DNA of 64,000 bases. It comes from Natrarchaeobaculum aegyptiacum. GTDB taxonomy: Archaea > Halobacteriota > Halobacteria > Halobacteriales > Natrialbaceae. Under the pieces are notes generated by a model. The model searched no databases. It saw only the letters and a program-made list of their open reading frames with translations, and was not told where the DNA came from. The translations under genes were made by a program, and so were the position numbers. The stretch spans positions 1,178,001-1,242,000 of the forward strand of contig NZ_CP019893.1 of the NCBI RefSeq assembly GCF_002156705.1. The letters run 5' to 3'. The stretch's first letter is position 1. Every line of letters begins with the position of its first letter. Below, in pieces: positions 1 to 9,076 of the stretch.

Positions 1-541
1 TGGGTAGCTGGCTCCGTTCATGGGTGCTCGCGTCGGTCGTCCGAAATCGCGTTGGAAGTCCCGTTGAGAGCGATTCGGTGAGATGGAGTTTCGCCCCGGC
101 TCGGTCATCATCGAGTGCGTAGACATCTTTGGCGTCTTGGTAGAGCGAGATGATCGTCGCGTCGACGATGAGGACGTCTCGAAATCGTTCGAGACGTCCG
201 CTCAGCTCGGTTTGGCCGGTGTCGAGATTCTCGATGGCCTCATCGAGAATCTCTCGAAGGAGTGCGACGAACCCTGGTTTGAACCAGCCGTGAAACGTCG
301 CATACGAGAGTTCGTCGCAGTCAGCCATCTCGACGTAGCGTTCGAGAAACGCCTGAATGGATCGATCAGAACCAGCGGCAAAGCCGAGGGAGAGCGTGTA
401 AAACAACGCGACGACGTCGAGTTTCCGCTCTCGCTGGATAAGATTCGTTGCGCGAGCACGCTCGCGCAACTCATCGGATGGAAACGCTCTTTGAATTCGG
501 TTCACAACTACTGAATCCGGTGGTTTGTACACACTTCCCAC
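1..541 (-). CDS. IS4-family (ISH8-type) transposase, N-terminal 180 residues, cut by window edge
   Basis: This is the beginning of a DDE transposase identical in sequence to the first 180 residues of the complete gene at 7659-8987, with the same GTG start (complement of 539-541). It includes the first catalytic Asp (about residue 127, in the context IVDATI) but the second Asp and the Glu lie off the window. Whether this copy is intact cannot be judged from here. Confidence 0.9.
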   Translation of the reverse strand, partial: MGSVYKPPDSVVVNRIQRAFPSDELRERARATNLIQRERKLDVVALFYTLSLGFAAGSDRSIQAFLERYVEMADCDELSYATFHGWFKPGFVALLREILDEAIENLDTGQTELSGRLERFRDVLIVDATIISLYQDAKDVYALDDDRAGAKLHLTESLSTGLPTRFRTTDASTHERSQLP

Positions 542-604
542 CGGATTCTCACATTCCTAGTTACTGACGATTCTAGCTTGGCGTCTCTGGATACCCCGAC
601 CTGT

Positions 605-620
605 TAAACTAGAACGGATG
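605..620. repeat. IS terminal inverted repeat (right end, copy 1)
   Basis: TAAACTAGAACGGATG, identical to the right terminal repeat of the second IS copy at 9051-9066. Confidence 0.85.
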
Positions 621-810
621 ACATGACTTGAATGGGATCATAGTAGACATCATTGAGGACGACGCTGGTCAGGAGACCAATGATCCAAGAGATTCCTACA
701 TTTTCTGCGTGGAAACTACGGATGGCAATGTCGCTCACCTACGCTGGCGGGATCTTCGTCCTGCCCCTGAATAATAGTTCGACCGGCTGTCGTTCGACGG
801 ACTCTCCGCA

Positions 811-846
811 CCACTTAAGAATACTCAATGAACACATCTCTCGTAG
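811..846 (+). promoter_or_regulatory. Likely hsdM promoter, leaderless start
   Basis: A TATA-like CTTAAGAATA lies at 814-823, about 25-30 bases before the hsdM ATG at 847, and no Shine-Dalgarno sequence precedes the ATG. This spacing suits the leaderless transcripts common in haloarchaea. The stretch 621-810 between the IS end and this promoter shows no convincing gene. Confidence 0.35.
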
Positions 847-2838
847 ATGGTCGAGAACTTTAGAGAGAAGGCTGATTTCATTTGGTCTATCGCAGACCTT
901 CTCCGTGGGGATTACAAGCAGTCCGAGTATCAAAAAGTCATTCTGCCGCTGACGGTACTTCGTCGCCTCGACTGCGTGACGCAGCGCAACAAGGAAGACG
1001 TTTTAGAGCGCTACGAACAGCTCCAAGAGCAGGGCATCGAGAACGTCGCACCCGCACTAAAGAAGGCGTCTGGTGAGAAGGTGTACAACATCAGCGAGTA
1101 CACTTTCAAGTCGCTGTGTAACGACCCCGACCAGATTGCGAGCAACCTCCAGTACTATATCAACTCGTACGACGAGGAGACGAAGGAAATCTTCGATAAG
1201 TTCGATTTCAACCACCAAATTCAGCGCCTCGATGAGGCGGACCTCCTGTACCAGGTCATGGAGGAGTTCAAGGAGATCGACCTGCATCCAAATGAGGTCC
1301 CCAACGAGGAGATGGGGTACATCTACGAAGAACTCATCCGGAAGTTCAATGAGCTCAGCAACGAGACCGCCGGGGAGCACTTCACGCCCCGAGAGGTCAT
1401 CGAGCTGATGGTGAACCTCATTTTCGACGAGGACGACGAGGTACTGACCGAAGAGGGCGCAGTCCGCACGGTCTACGACCCCGCCTGTGGGACTGGTGGG
1501 ATGCTCAGCGTGGCGGAAGACCACGTACGAAGCTTCAATGAGGAAGCAAACCTCCACGTCTTCGGCCAGGAGTTAAATCCGGAGAGTTACGCTGTCTGCA
1601 ACTCAGACATGCTGATCAAAGGTCAGGAGCCCGATAATATTGTCTACGGTAATTCTTTTACTGATGATGGCTTCTCTGGCAAAAAATTCGACTACATGCT
1701 GTCAAACCCGCCGTTCGGTGTTTCCTGGAAGAAAGTCAGAGATGAGGTTGAGCGAGAGCACGAAGAACAGGGGTTCGCTGGCCGGTTCGGTGCTGGTACG
1801 CCGCGCGTTAGCGACGGTGCTCTTCTGTTTCTCCAACATATGATCAGTAAGATGAAGCCGCCTGAAGAGGGTGGGTCGCGGACAGCAATTGTGTTTAATG
1901 GATCACCTCTGTTCACGGGTGGTCCGAACAGTGGTGAATCCGCTATTCGCCGATGGATCATCGAAAATGATTGGCTAGAATGTATTGTGGGGCTCCCTGA
2001 GAGTTTGTTTTATAACACGGGTATCTATACGTACATCTGGATTCTCAACAACACTAAGCCTGAGCATCGGGAAGGAAAGATTCAGCTTATCGATGCCCGG
2101 GACATGTATGAGAAGATGAACGAAAGTCTCGGTGATAAGCGACATAAACTCTCCGACGAGCAAATTGCAGAAATCACTAGCATTTTCGGTGACCTTGAGG
2201 CAAACGGTCGCTCAAAAATCTTCGACAATGAGGAATTTGGCTACCGCCGCATTGTAATTGATCGCCCACTCCGGATGAGTTTCCAAGCAAGCCAAGAACG
2301 TATTGAGAGCTTGGGGGACGAACGGGCATTCACGAACCGTGATGAAGATACTCAAAAAGCAATCAAAGATGCGTTATCAACGTTTGACTCTGAGAAGGAA
2401 TGGCTGGATCGAGACGAGTTCATCGACGAAGTAGAACTCTGCTTCAATATGCATGGTGTTGAGGTACGCAAGAGTGTATACAACGCCATCGAACGAGCGT
2501 TAGGGGAGCGTAATCCGCAAGCAGAGATTGTAACAGACAGTAATGGAGAGCCAGAGCATGATACCGATCTCCGAACGAGAGAGCGAGTACCATTAGGCGA
2601 GGATCCCCACGAATACTTTGAAAAAAATGTCGAACCATATATTGAGAATGCGTGGATCAATGAAAGTAATAAGTACTTTGACGATCAGGACGGCAAATTA
2701 GGAGTAGTTGGTTACGAGATTAATTTCAATCGTTATTTCTACAATTACGAGACCCCTCGTTCATTAGAGGAAATCGACGAAGAGCTTCAGAAATTAGAAG
2801 GTGAAATTAATGATCTACTCCAAGAGGTGATGGAATGA
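847..2838 (+). CDS. hsdM: Type I restriction-modification system, methyltransferase subunit HsdM
   Basis: HsdM is the adenine-N6 DNA methyltransferase subunit of a type I restriction enzyme; with HsdS it forms the modification complex. At 663 aa it is on the long side for the family. Visible: an HsdM N-terminal helical domain (about residues 8-130), the SAM-binding motif I DPACGTGG (about 210-218), the EHFTPREV segment just before it, and catalytic motif IV NPPF (about 287-290). The final 150 residues are acidic and charged. The gene overlaps hsdS by four bases (ATGA). The first 800 bp are GC-richer than the rest, which matches the AT-rich hsdS, so the 3' half and hsdS may have been exchanged together. 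Confidence 0.96.
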   Translation: MVENFREKADFIWSIADLLRGDYKQSEYQKVILPLTVLRRLDCVTQRNKEDVLERYEQLQEQGIENVAPALKKASGEKVYNISEYTFKSLCNDPDQIASNLQYYINSYDEETKEIFDKFDFNHQIQRLDEADLLYQVMEEFKEIDLHPNEVPNEEMGYIYEELIRKFNELSNETAGEHFTPREVIELMVNLIFDEDDEVLTEEGAVRTVYDPACGTGGMLSVAEDHVRSFNEEANLHVFGQELNPESYAVCNSDMLIKGQEPDNIVYGNSFTDDGFSGKKFDYMLSNPPFGVSWKKVRDEVEREHEEQGFAGRFGAGTPRVSDGALLFLQHMISKMKPPEEGGSRTAIVFNGSPLFTGGPNSGESAIRRWIIENDWLECIVGLPESLFYNTGIYTYIWILNNTKPEHREGKIQLIDARDMYEKMNESLGDKRHKLSDEQIAEITSIFGDLEANGRSKIFDNEEFGYRRIVIDRPLRMSFQASQERIESLGDERAFTNRDEDTQKAIKDALSTFDSEKEWLDRDEFIDEVELCFNMHGVEVRKSVYNAIERALGERNPQAEIVTDSNGEPEHDTDLRTRERVPLGEDPHEYFEKNVEPYIENAWINESNKYFDDQDGKLGVVGYEINFNRYFYNYETPRSLEEIDEELQKLEGEINDLLQEVME

Positions 2839-4151
2839 ACAAACAGTGGTTCGGCAGTGTACCCACCCATTGGGAGTCTATTCCGCTAAAGTACCTCTTC
2901 CAGTTTACTGGAGGAGGGACTCCATCCAGAAGCCAGTCAGCGTACTGGGATGGCGATATCCCATGGGTCTCTCCAAAAGACATGAAATCAAGTGAGATTA
3001 AGGACTCGGAGGAATATATCACGCAAAAGGGGTTAGAGGACAGTTCCTCCTCCCTCGTTCCGGAAGGCTCACTCTTGATTGTCGCTCGCTCCGGGATTTT
3101 GAAACGTACTATCCCTGTTGCTATAGCTTCCCAGCCAGTAGCTATCAATCAAGACCTTCGAGCACTCATTCCCACAAGAGATGATTTTGACGTACGATTT
3201 ATCCGACTGTTCATACGCGGGTACCGAGATACATTACTTAACCTGTGGCGATCAAAAGGTGCCACAGTAGAGAGTTTGGATTCTAATGAAATAGCGGCAA
3301 CACCGTTTCCTCTTCCACCATTAGAGACACAAAAAGAAATTATTGATTTTGTTGATCATCACGGATCTCATATTGATGTTTTAATTGAGAAGAAGGAACA
3401 CATGGTTGAGAAGTTGAAAGAGAAGCGGGAAGCAATGGTCACAAAGTCGGTTACTAAAGGAATCGACTCGAATACAGAGATGAAGGAGACAGAGGTAGAG
3501 TGGATCGGATCAGTTCCTTCTCACTGGGAGAGGTTACGAATAGGCAGCCTTATTGAAGAAGTGAAGCACCCAGTGGAGGTTAGTGACGATGAGGTATACC
3601 AAGAAATCGGCATCAGATCTCACGGGAAGGGGATATTCCATAAAGATCCCGTCACAGGCGAAGAAATCGGGAACAAAAATGTCTTTGAAGTTGTTGAAAA
3701 AGCATTGATATTTAATATTGTTTTTGCTTGGGAAGGTGCGGTCGCTGTAAGTACTGAGGCTGAGAATGAAATGATTGCTTCTCACCGTTTCCCAATGTAC
3801 GTTCCAAGAAATGAAGAGATAAGCCTAGAGTATTTGAAATACTTTTTCACGCATGGTTACGGACAAGGAGTTCTCGATTGGAATTCACCGGGAGCAGCTG
3901 GTCGCAATCGAACACTTAACCGAGAGGCAATGTTGAGCGAGGAGTTTTGGTTCCCTCCAGCAGACGAACAGCAAAGGATCGCACAACACATTTCGGACAA
4001 CTTGTCCAAGATTAATTCACTTATAAATACGATAGAACAAGGAATTCACTTACTCAAGGAGAAGCGCCAGACTTTCGTCAAGCGTGCTATCACTGGACGA
4101 ACTGATTTAAGTGACTGGGATGTGTCAGAAGAGATGGAAAGTCTCGTATGA
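2835..4151 (+). CDS. hsdS: Type I restriction-modification system, specificity subunit HsdS
   Basis: HsdS carries the two target-recognition domains that set the DNA sequence read by the HsdM2S and HsdR2M2S complexes. Both half-domains are recognisable in the 438 aa: each opens with a W(F/I)GSVP(T/S)HWE segment (about residues 5 and 220) and ends with a helical spacer rich in Lys and Glu (HIDVLIEKKE... near 175-205; INSLINTIEQ... near 395-420). The recognition sequence cannot be read from the gene. Start ATG overlaps the hsdM stop, and the stop overlaps the hsdR start, so the three genes are translationally coupled. The gene is clearly more AT-rich than hsdR. Confidence 0.95.
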   Translation: MNKQWFGSVPTHWESIPLKYLFQFTGGGTPSRSQSAYWDGDIPWVSPKDMKSSEIKDSEEYITQKGLEDSSSSLVPEGSLLIVARSGILKRTIPVAIASQPVAINQDLRALIPTRDDFDVRFIRLFIRGYRDTLLNLWRSKGATVESLDSNEIAATPFPLPPLETQKEIIDFVDHHGSHIDVLIEKKEHMVEKLKEKREAMVTKSVTKGIDSNTEMKETEVEWIGSVPSHWERLRIGSLIEEVKHPVEVSDDEVYQEIGIRSHGKGIFHKDPVTGEEIGNKNVFEVVEKALIFNIVFAWEGAVAVSTEAENEMIASHRFPMYVPRNEEISLEYLKYFFTHGYGQGVLDWNSPGAAGRNRTLNREAMLSEEFWFPPADEQQRIAQHISDNLSKINSLINTIEQGIHLLKEKRQTFVKRAITGRTDLSDWDVSEEMESLV

Positions 4152-7117
4152 CGTACGGCACTTACGATGAAGAAAGTTTTGAGGACTTAATCGCATCCAA
4201 TCTCGTAGAGCACAGTGATTACGGGTACTTGCCGTCCGAGGAGTTTGACCGGGAGAGGGGTATCTTTCCGGATGTCGTCGTATCCTTCGTCAAAGAGACA
4301 CAGCCGGAGAAGTGGGAGAAATTGGAAACCGCGTACAAGGGTAACGCTCGGAAACGATTCCTCCAGGACCTCACGAGTGCGATGGAGGGACGAGGGACGT
4401 TGGAACTACTTCGCCACGGTCTTCGGACCACCGGGACCACGATCGACCTCGCGGCTTTCAAGCCGAACACCGGACTGAACCCTGAGGTTCAGAAACGCTA
4501 CGAGGCGAACCGTCTGGGTGTCACCCAGCAGTTCTACTATTCGACGACCGACCCGAAGAAGAGTATCGACCTCGCGTTGACCGTCAACGGAATTCCGGTG
4601 GCCACCGCGGAGTTGAAGAACAAGTTCACTGATCAAAGTGTTATTGACGCAAAGGTTCAGTACAAGTCCGACCGCGACTCCGGTGAACCTGCACTAAAAT
4701 TCAAGCGAGGGGCGCTAGTGCACTTTGCCGTTGACCAAGACGAGGTCGAGTACACGACCGAGTTGGATGGTGACGATACCCACTTCCTCCCATTCAACAA
4801 GGGGCACAACGGTGGTGCCGGGAATCCCCCGCGAGAAGATAGTCACCGGACGGCCTACCTCTGGGAAGAGGTCTGGGAGAAGGACAGCTGGATGGAGATT
4901 CTCCAGCGGTTCATCCACATCGACACCGAGGAGATTCGGAAGGGCGGTGTGAAGGTAGACGAAGAGGAGACCATCATCTTCCCCCGGTACCACCAGTTAG
5001 AATGTGTCCGACAACTCGTGGACGCTGCACAGGAAAACGGTGCTGGTGAAGACTACCTTGTTCAGCACTCAACCGGCAGCGGGAAGAGCAAGTCTATCGC
5101 ATGGCTCGTCCATCGACTTGTCTCGCTCCATAACGATGCCGATGAGGCGGTCTTCGATGGCGTTGTTGTGGTCACGGATCGAACCGTACTCGACGAGCAG
5201 TTACGGAACACGATCTACGAACTGGACCACAAGACCGGCGTTGTCCACGCGGTCAAAGGCGAACAGGGATCGAAGTCCCAGGAACTCGCGGAAGCTATCG
5301 AAGCTGGCAAACCGGTTATCATCACTACGCTCCAGACGTTCCCTCACGTCATCGAACACGCGAAACGACTCCCCGAACGTGATTATGCCGTTGTAGTGGA
5401 CGAGGCACATAGTAGCCAGTCCGGCGAGATGGCCCATGAGATGAAGCAGATCCTCTCCGGCATCGATATCGATGAAGACGACGATGCTGAGGATCTTATT
5501 GTGAAGAGTGCAGAGACACGAGGCAATCAGGAGAACCTCAGCTTCTTTGCGTTCACGGCGACGCCAAAGGGGAAAACGCTGGAAGCGTTTGGAACCGTTC
5601 CTGAGGGAGGGGACAAGCCTGAACCGTTCCACCTGTATTCGATGCGCCAGGCCATCGAAGAAGGATTTATTTTGGACGTCCTTCAGCACTACACGACGTA
5701 TGATACGTTCTACAACGTAGCGAAAGTCATCAAGGAGGACCCGCAAGTTCCCCAGAAGAAGGCGGTCAAGGCAGTTTCGAAGTTCCTGAAACTGCATCCC
5801 CACAATATCTCTCAGAAGGTCGAGATCATCGTTGAGCACTTCCGCGAACACGCGCAGCACAAGATCGGTGGGAAGGCAAAGGCGATGGTCGTGACGTCGT
5901 CGCGCGTACACGCTGTGCGGTACAAGAAAGCGATCGACGAGTACATTGAAAAGAATGGATACAATCTGAGTGCCTTGGTTGCGTTCAGCGGGACTGTTGA
6001 GGATGACGGCTTCGAGTACACTGAACGGGAGATGAATAACGGAATCAAGGAGTCCGAACTCCCGAGCAAGTTCGATACCCCAGAATATCAGGTTCTCGTT
6101 GTTGCCGATAAATACCAGACAGGGTTCGACCAGCCGCTTCTACACACGATGTACGTGGATAAGAAACTCTCTGGTATTCAAGCCGTGCAAACGTTGTCCC
6201 GCCTGAACCGAACTCATCCTGGCAAAGAAGACACCTTCGTCCTTGATTTCGAAAACGACCGTGAGGACATCTATGAGGCTTTCGAGCCCTATTACGAGAA
6301 AACCACTCTCGAAGAAGCAACCGACCCACAGCACATCTACCAGCTGGAGTCGGATTTGAACGCGTCCCAGATCTACACCCAGCAGGAGGTTGATCAATTT
6401 GCGGAGGCATTCTTTAGTCCGGAGAATAAGGGAACTGAGCAAGCACACGCGAAGTTGAGCAGTCTCATTCAACCGGCACGTGACCGGTTCATGGTGTCCG
6501 ATGAGGAGACGCAAGATGAATTCCGTTCCCAGCTCCGTTCGTTCCTCAGGCTGTACAAGTTCCAGTCACAGGTGGTGAACTATTCAGATACCACTTTGGA
6601 AAAGCTCTATACGTTCGGTCGTTTCCTCTACAAGGAACTCCCTCGAGATTCACGCGAGTCGAGGGTAGAGTTTAACGACGAACTTGCGCTCCAATACTAC
6701 CGATTGGAGAAATCGGACGAAGGAAGTATTGAACTCGATTCCAGTGGCGGAGGTGTATCTTCACCGACGGAAACCGGTACGGGCAGTCAAGACGACGAAG
6801 AAGTCGAGCTTTCAACAATTGTTGAGAAAATCAATGAAAAGCTGGGTACGGACTTCACTGAGGCGGACCAGCTTTTCCTTGACCAAATCAAAGAGGACGC
6901 TCTCGAAGATGACCACATCCGACGATCGGCTCAGGTCAACACTAAAGAGAATTTCGCGCTTGAGTTCGATGACGTATTGACCGGGATGTTCATCGACCGG
7001 ATGGACCAAAATCAGGATCTCTTCGCTAAATTCATGGATAACGAAGAGGTTCAGGAAGCAATAACAAAACATCTCCGGCGTGAGGTTTACAAAGAAAGTC
7101 AACAGGCGAATGGCTGA
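4148..7117 (+). CDS. hsdR: Type I restriction-modification system, restriction/translocase subunit HsdR
   Basis: HsdR is the ATP-dependent translocating endonuclease of the type I complex; it cuts unmodified DNA away from the site. The 989 aa contain a PD-(D/E)xK nuclease core near the N terminus (Asp about 140, AELKNK about 155-160), then a superfamily 2 helicase: Walker A TGSGKSKS (about 307-315), DEAH (about 417-420), motif III FTATP (about 468) and motif VI QTLSRLNR (about 681-688). A C-terminal helical region follows. All catalytic motifs are intact, so with hsdM and hsdS this looks like a working system. It begins inside the hsdS stop (ATGA) and ends convergently with the recombinase remnant. 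Confidence 0.96.
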   Translation: MTYGTYDEESFEDLIASNLVEHSDYGYLPSEEFDRERGIFPDVVVSFVKETQPEKWEKLETAYKGNARKRFLQDLTSAMEGRGTLELLRHGLRTTGTTIDLAAFKPNTGLNPEVQKRYEANRLGVTQQFYYSTTDPKKSIDLALTVNGIPVATAELKNKFTDQSVIDAKVQYKSDRDSGEPALKFKRGALVHFAVDQDEVEYTTELDGDDTHFLPFNKGHNGGAGNPPREDSHRTAYLWEEVWEKDSWMEILQRFIHIDTEEIRKGGVKVDEEETIIFPRYHQLECVRQLVDAAQENGAGEDYLVQHSTGSGKSKSIAWLVHRLVSLHNDADEAVFDGVVVVTDRTVLDEQLRNTIYELDHKTGVVHAVKGEQGSKSQELAEAIEAGKPVIITTLQTFPHVIEHAKRLPERDYAVVVDEAHSSQSGEMAHEMKQILSGIDIDEDDDAEDLIVKSAETRGNQENLSFFAFTATPKGKTLEAFGTVPEGGDKPEPFHLYSMRQAIEEGFILDVLQHYTTYDTFYNVAKVIKEDPQVPQKKAVKAVSKFLKLHPHNISQKVEIIVEHFREHAQHKIGGKAKAMVVTSSRVHAVRYKKAIDEYIEKNGYNLSALVAFSGTVEDDGFEYTEREMNNGIKESELPSKFDTPEYQVLVVADKYQTGFDQPLLHTMYVDKKLSGIQAVQTLSRLNRTHPGKEDTFVLDFENDREDIYEAFEPYYEKTTLEEATDPQHIYQLESDLNASQIYTQQEVDQFAEAFFSPENKGTEQAHAKLSSLIQPARDRFMVSDEETQDEFRSQLRSFLRLYKFQSQVVNYSDTTLEKLYTFGRFLYKELPRDSRESRVEFNDELALQYYRLEKSDEGSIELDSSGGGVSSPTETGTGSQDDEEVELSTIVEKINEKLGTDFTEADQLFLDQIKEDALEDDHIRRSAQVNTKENFALEFDDVLTGMFIDRMDQNQDLFAKFMDNEEVQEAITKHLRREVYKESQQANG

Positions 7118-7427
7118 CTTCATTTGATAAAACACTATTGCTGTCTGGAACCCCGGTTAATTCGCACGTGTAATGAGCAGTATTTTCCGAGAGTTAAAGA
7201 AACGAGTTTCAACAAAGCCGTTCTGTGTAATTGGTATCGTAGCTTAATCCCACGACTGCTTGACTGCTTCACGTCGATCGTTGAGACGATCTTGTTCCGT
7301 GCGAGGATCGTAATGCTTCTTGATCACCTTCACAGAGACGTCAAATCGCTCACTTGCTCGTTCTCTCCGGAGGCCACCGCTGAGATGGCTGACAATCGAT
7401 CCTCGACGGATCGCATGTGGGTAATAA

Positions 7428-7437
7428 GACTCTGGGC
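7428..7437. repeat. IS target-site duplication, left copy
   Basis: GACTCTGGGC directly abuts the left end of the IS and recurs at 9067-9076 directly after its right end. Confidence 0.93.
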
Positions 7438-7453
7438 CATCCGTTCTAGCTTA
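7438..7453. repeat. IS terminal inverted repeat (left)
   Basis: CATCCGTTCTAGCTTA; matches the complement of 9051-9066 at 15 of 16 positions. Confidence 0.9.
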
Positions 7454-7567
7454 GCGACTAACTGAGACGGTGATCACGCCGAAAATGCGTCGAGTCTCAC
7501 CGCAATCATACCGAGATAGCTGCTGCTCAAGCAAACCAGCCGGTTCTTGGTCATGTCTCCCGTCGAA

Positions 7568-7599
7568 GGCGGCGCACTCGCAGTCGTGAGTGCGCCGCC
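7568..7599. terminator. Perfect 12-bp hairpin downstream of transposase
   Basis: Arms GGCGGCGCACTC and GAGTGCGCCGCC around an 8-base loop, about 60 bases past the transposase stop. No T-run follows on the minus strand, so a terminator role is inferred from position and stability only. Confidence 0.5.
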
Positions 7600-7644
7600 G
7601 TTCCAGAGCCGTCGCTGACCAGCCTGGGCGATCCAGCCCGTCTC

Positions 7645-7677
7645 GTCAGGCGAGTTCGTTACCAGAACTCGCCTGAC
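7645..7677. terminator. Perfect 13-bp hairpin spanning the transposase stop codon
   Basis: Arms GTCAGGCGAGTTC and GAACTCGCCTGAC around a 7-base loop; the transposase TAA (7659-7661) sits in the loop. It could slow ribosomes at the stop, end transcription, or block read-through into the element from outside. Confidence 0.5.
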
Positions 7678-8987
7678 TCCACCTGTTCACGTAACCTCGG
7701 ACGGTGTGGATTTGGATCTCGTGACGACCACAGCAACAACGAATCGAGATCCGGTAGCTCGTACCCCAGATCCAACATCAGGTACAACTGGATCAGATGA
7801 GCGTGGCGTTCGACAGCGTGTGAACATCGTCGTCGAGGAAGCCGCGTCGACGACGCCGCGGCGTCGTCGGCGCAGTCTCGCTGCTTTGCGTCCAGTTTCT
7901 GGAGTTCGTCGACGATAACCCGGCTCATCAGCAGCGAGAGTGCTGCCATGATGATCAGCGCCTCGATGATGTAGGCGTCGGTCGTGTTGATCTCGTCCAG
8001 ACCGAACCGTGATTTGAGTTCTTTGAACAGCAGTTCGATCTCCCAGCGCGCCCGATAGAGCTGTGCGATATCGGGCGCGCGGTAGTCGTCTCTCTCCAGA
8101 TTCGTCAGGTACAGATGATACTCGCCGCTGTCATCGTTGCGAACGCCGACTAATCGGAAGGTTCGGGTCGCGCTGGCGCCCGACCCTCGTTTGCGGTCGA
8201 ACGAGAGCGTGATCTGTACGTCAATTTCCTGTCGCTTCAGGTCGTCGAGGACGGCCTGCAGCGACTGGCCTTCTAGCGGAATGCTGTTCCCTCGCCACGT
8301 CCGGAGTTCTTCGACGATTTCGAAGTCTGCGTTTTCTTTGACGCGAGAGACGAACCAGCCATCATTGGCGTCAATGCGGTCGAACAGCCAGAAATCGTAG
8401 TAGCCGAGATCGAACAGAATGAGGGCGCCAGCTACCCACTCGCCGGTGGGTAGCTGGCTCCGTTCATGGGTGCTCGCGTCGGTCGTCCGAAATCGCGTTG
8501 GAAGTCCCGTTGAGAGCGATTCGGTGAGATGGAGTTTCGCCCCGGCTCGGTCATCATCGAGTGCGTAGACATCTTTGGCGTCTTGGTAGAGCGAGATGAT
8601 CGTCGCGTCGACGATGAGGACGTCTCGAAATCGTTCGAGACGTCCGCTCAGCTCGGTTTGGCCGGTGTCGAGATTCTCGATGGCCTCATCGAGAATCTCT
8701 CGAAGGAGTGCGACGAACCCTGGTTTGAACCAGCCGTGAAACGTCGCATACGAGAGTTCGTCGCAGTCAGCCATCTCGACGTAGCGTTCGAGAAACGCCT
8801 GAATGGATCGATCAGAACCAGCGGCAAAGCCGAGGGAGAGCGTGTAAAACAACGCGACGACGTCGAGTTTCCGCTCTCGCTGGATAAGATTCGTTGCGCG
8901 AGCACGCTCGCGCAACTCATCGGATGGAAACGCTCTTTGAATTCGGTTCACAACTACTGAATCCGGTGGTTTGTACACACTTCCCAC
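7659..8987 (-). CDS. IS4-family (ISH8-type) transposase
   Basis: DDE transposase of 442 aa that would excise and insert the surrounding 1629-bp element. The catalytic triad is visible: first Asp about residue 127 (IVDATI), second Asp in the LILFDLGYYDFW segment, and the IS4 signature Y-x2-R-x3-E-x6-K in LYRARWEIELLFKELK. The ORF starts with GTG (complement of 8985-8987), 79 bases inside the right end; an in-frame TGA lies just upstream, so no earlier start is possible. The gene looks intact and therefore potentially active, agreeing with the perfect target duplication and the identical neighbouring copy. Confidence 0.95.
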   Translation of the reverse strand: MGSVYKPPDSVVVNRIQRAFPSDELRERARATNLIQRERKLDVVALFYTLSLGFAAGSDRSIQAFLERYVEMADCDELSYATFHGWFKPGFVALLREILDEAIENLDTGQTELSGRLERFRDVLIVDATIISLYQDAKDVYALDDDRAGAKLHLTESLSTGLPTRFRTTDASTHERSQLPTGEWVAGALILFDLGYYDFWLFDRIDANDGWFVSRVKENADFEIVEELRTWRGNSIPLEGQSLQAVLDDLKRQEIDVQITLSFDRKRGSGASATRTFRLVGVRNDDSGEYHLYLTNLERDDYRAPDIAQLYRARWEIELLFKELKSRFGLDEINTTDAYIIEALIIMAALSLLMSRVIVDELQKLDAKQRDCADDAAASSTRLPRRRCSHAVERHAHLIQLYLMLDLGYELPDLDSLLLWSSRDPNPHRPRLREQVESGEFW

Positions 8988-9050
8988 CGGATTCTCACAT
9001 TCCTAGTTACTGACGATTCTAGCTTGGCGTCTCTGGATACCCCGACCTGT

Positions 9051-9066
9051 TAAACTAGAACGGATG
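9051..9066. repeat. IS terminal inverted repeat (right)
   Basis: TAAACTAGAACGGATG; inverted partner of 7438-7453. Confidence 0.9.
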
Positions 9067-9076
9067 GACTCTGGGC
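9067..9076. repeat. IS target-site duplication, right copy
   Basis: GACTCTGGGC, same as 7428-7437. Confidence 0.93.

Larger units (their letters stand above)
1..620 (-). mobile_element. IS4/ISH8-type insertion sequence, right-end part (copy 1)
   Basis: Bases 1-620 are the same as 8447-9066, the right end of the complete element at 7438-9066. Identity stops exactly at the terminal CGGATG, after which the two flanks differ. The rest of this copy lies outside the window to the left. The ten bases after the end (621-630, ACATGACTTG) should be its target duplication if it transposed independently. Confidence 0.9.
7438..9066 (-). mobile_element. Complete IS4/ISH8-type insertion sequence (copy 2), 1629 bp
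   Basis: The element is bounded by 16-bp inverted repeats with one mismatch (CATCCGTTCTAGCTTA at the left, TAAACTAGAACGGATG at the right) and by a 10-bp direct target duplication. One transposase gene fills most of it. A 10-bp duplication and terminal CAT fit the ISH8 group of the IS4 family as I know it. The insertion split a tyrosine recombinase gene. The 221 bp left of the transposase hold two strong hairpins and no gene. Confidence 0.93.

Noticed and set aside
541-620. A duplicated end of the recombinase gene next to IS copy 1
   Set aside because: At first the 620-bp repeat seemed to include the recombinase 3' end. The terminal repeats and target duplication show that these 80 bp belong to the IS.
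7124-7465. Plus-strand frame of 113 aa
   Set aside because: It crosses the IS left border and is antisense to the recombinase C-terminal piece, which has clear motifs.
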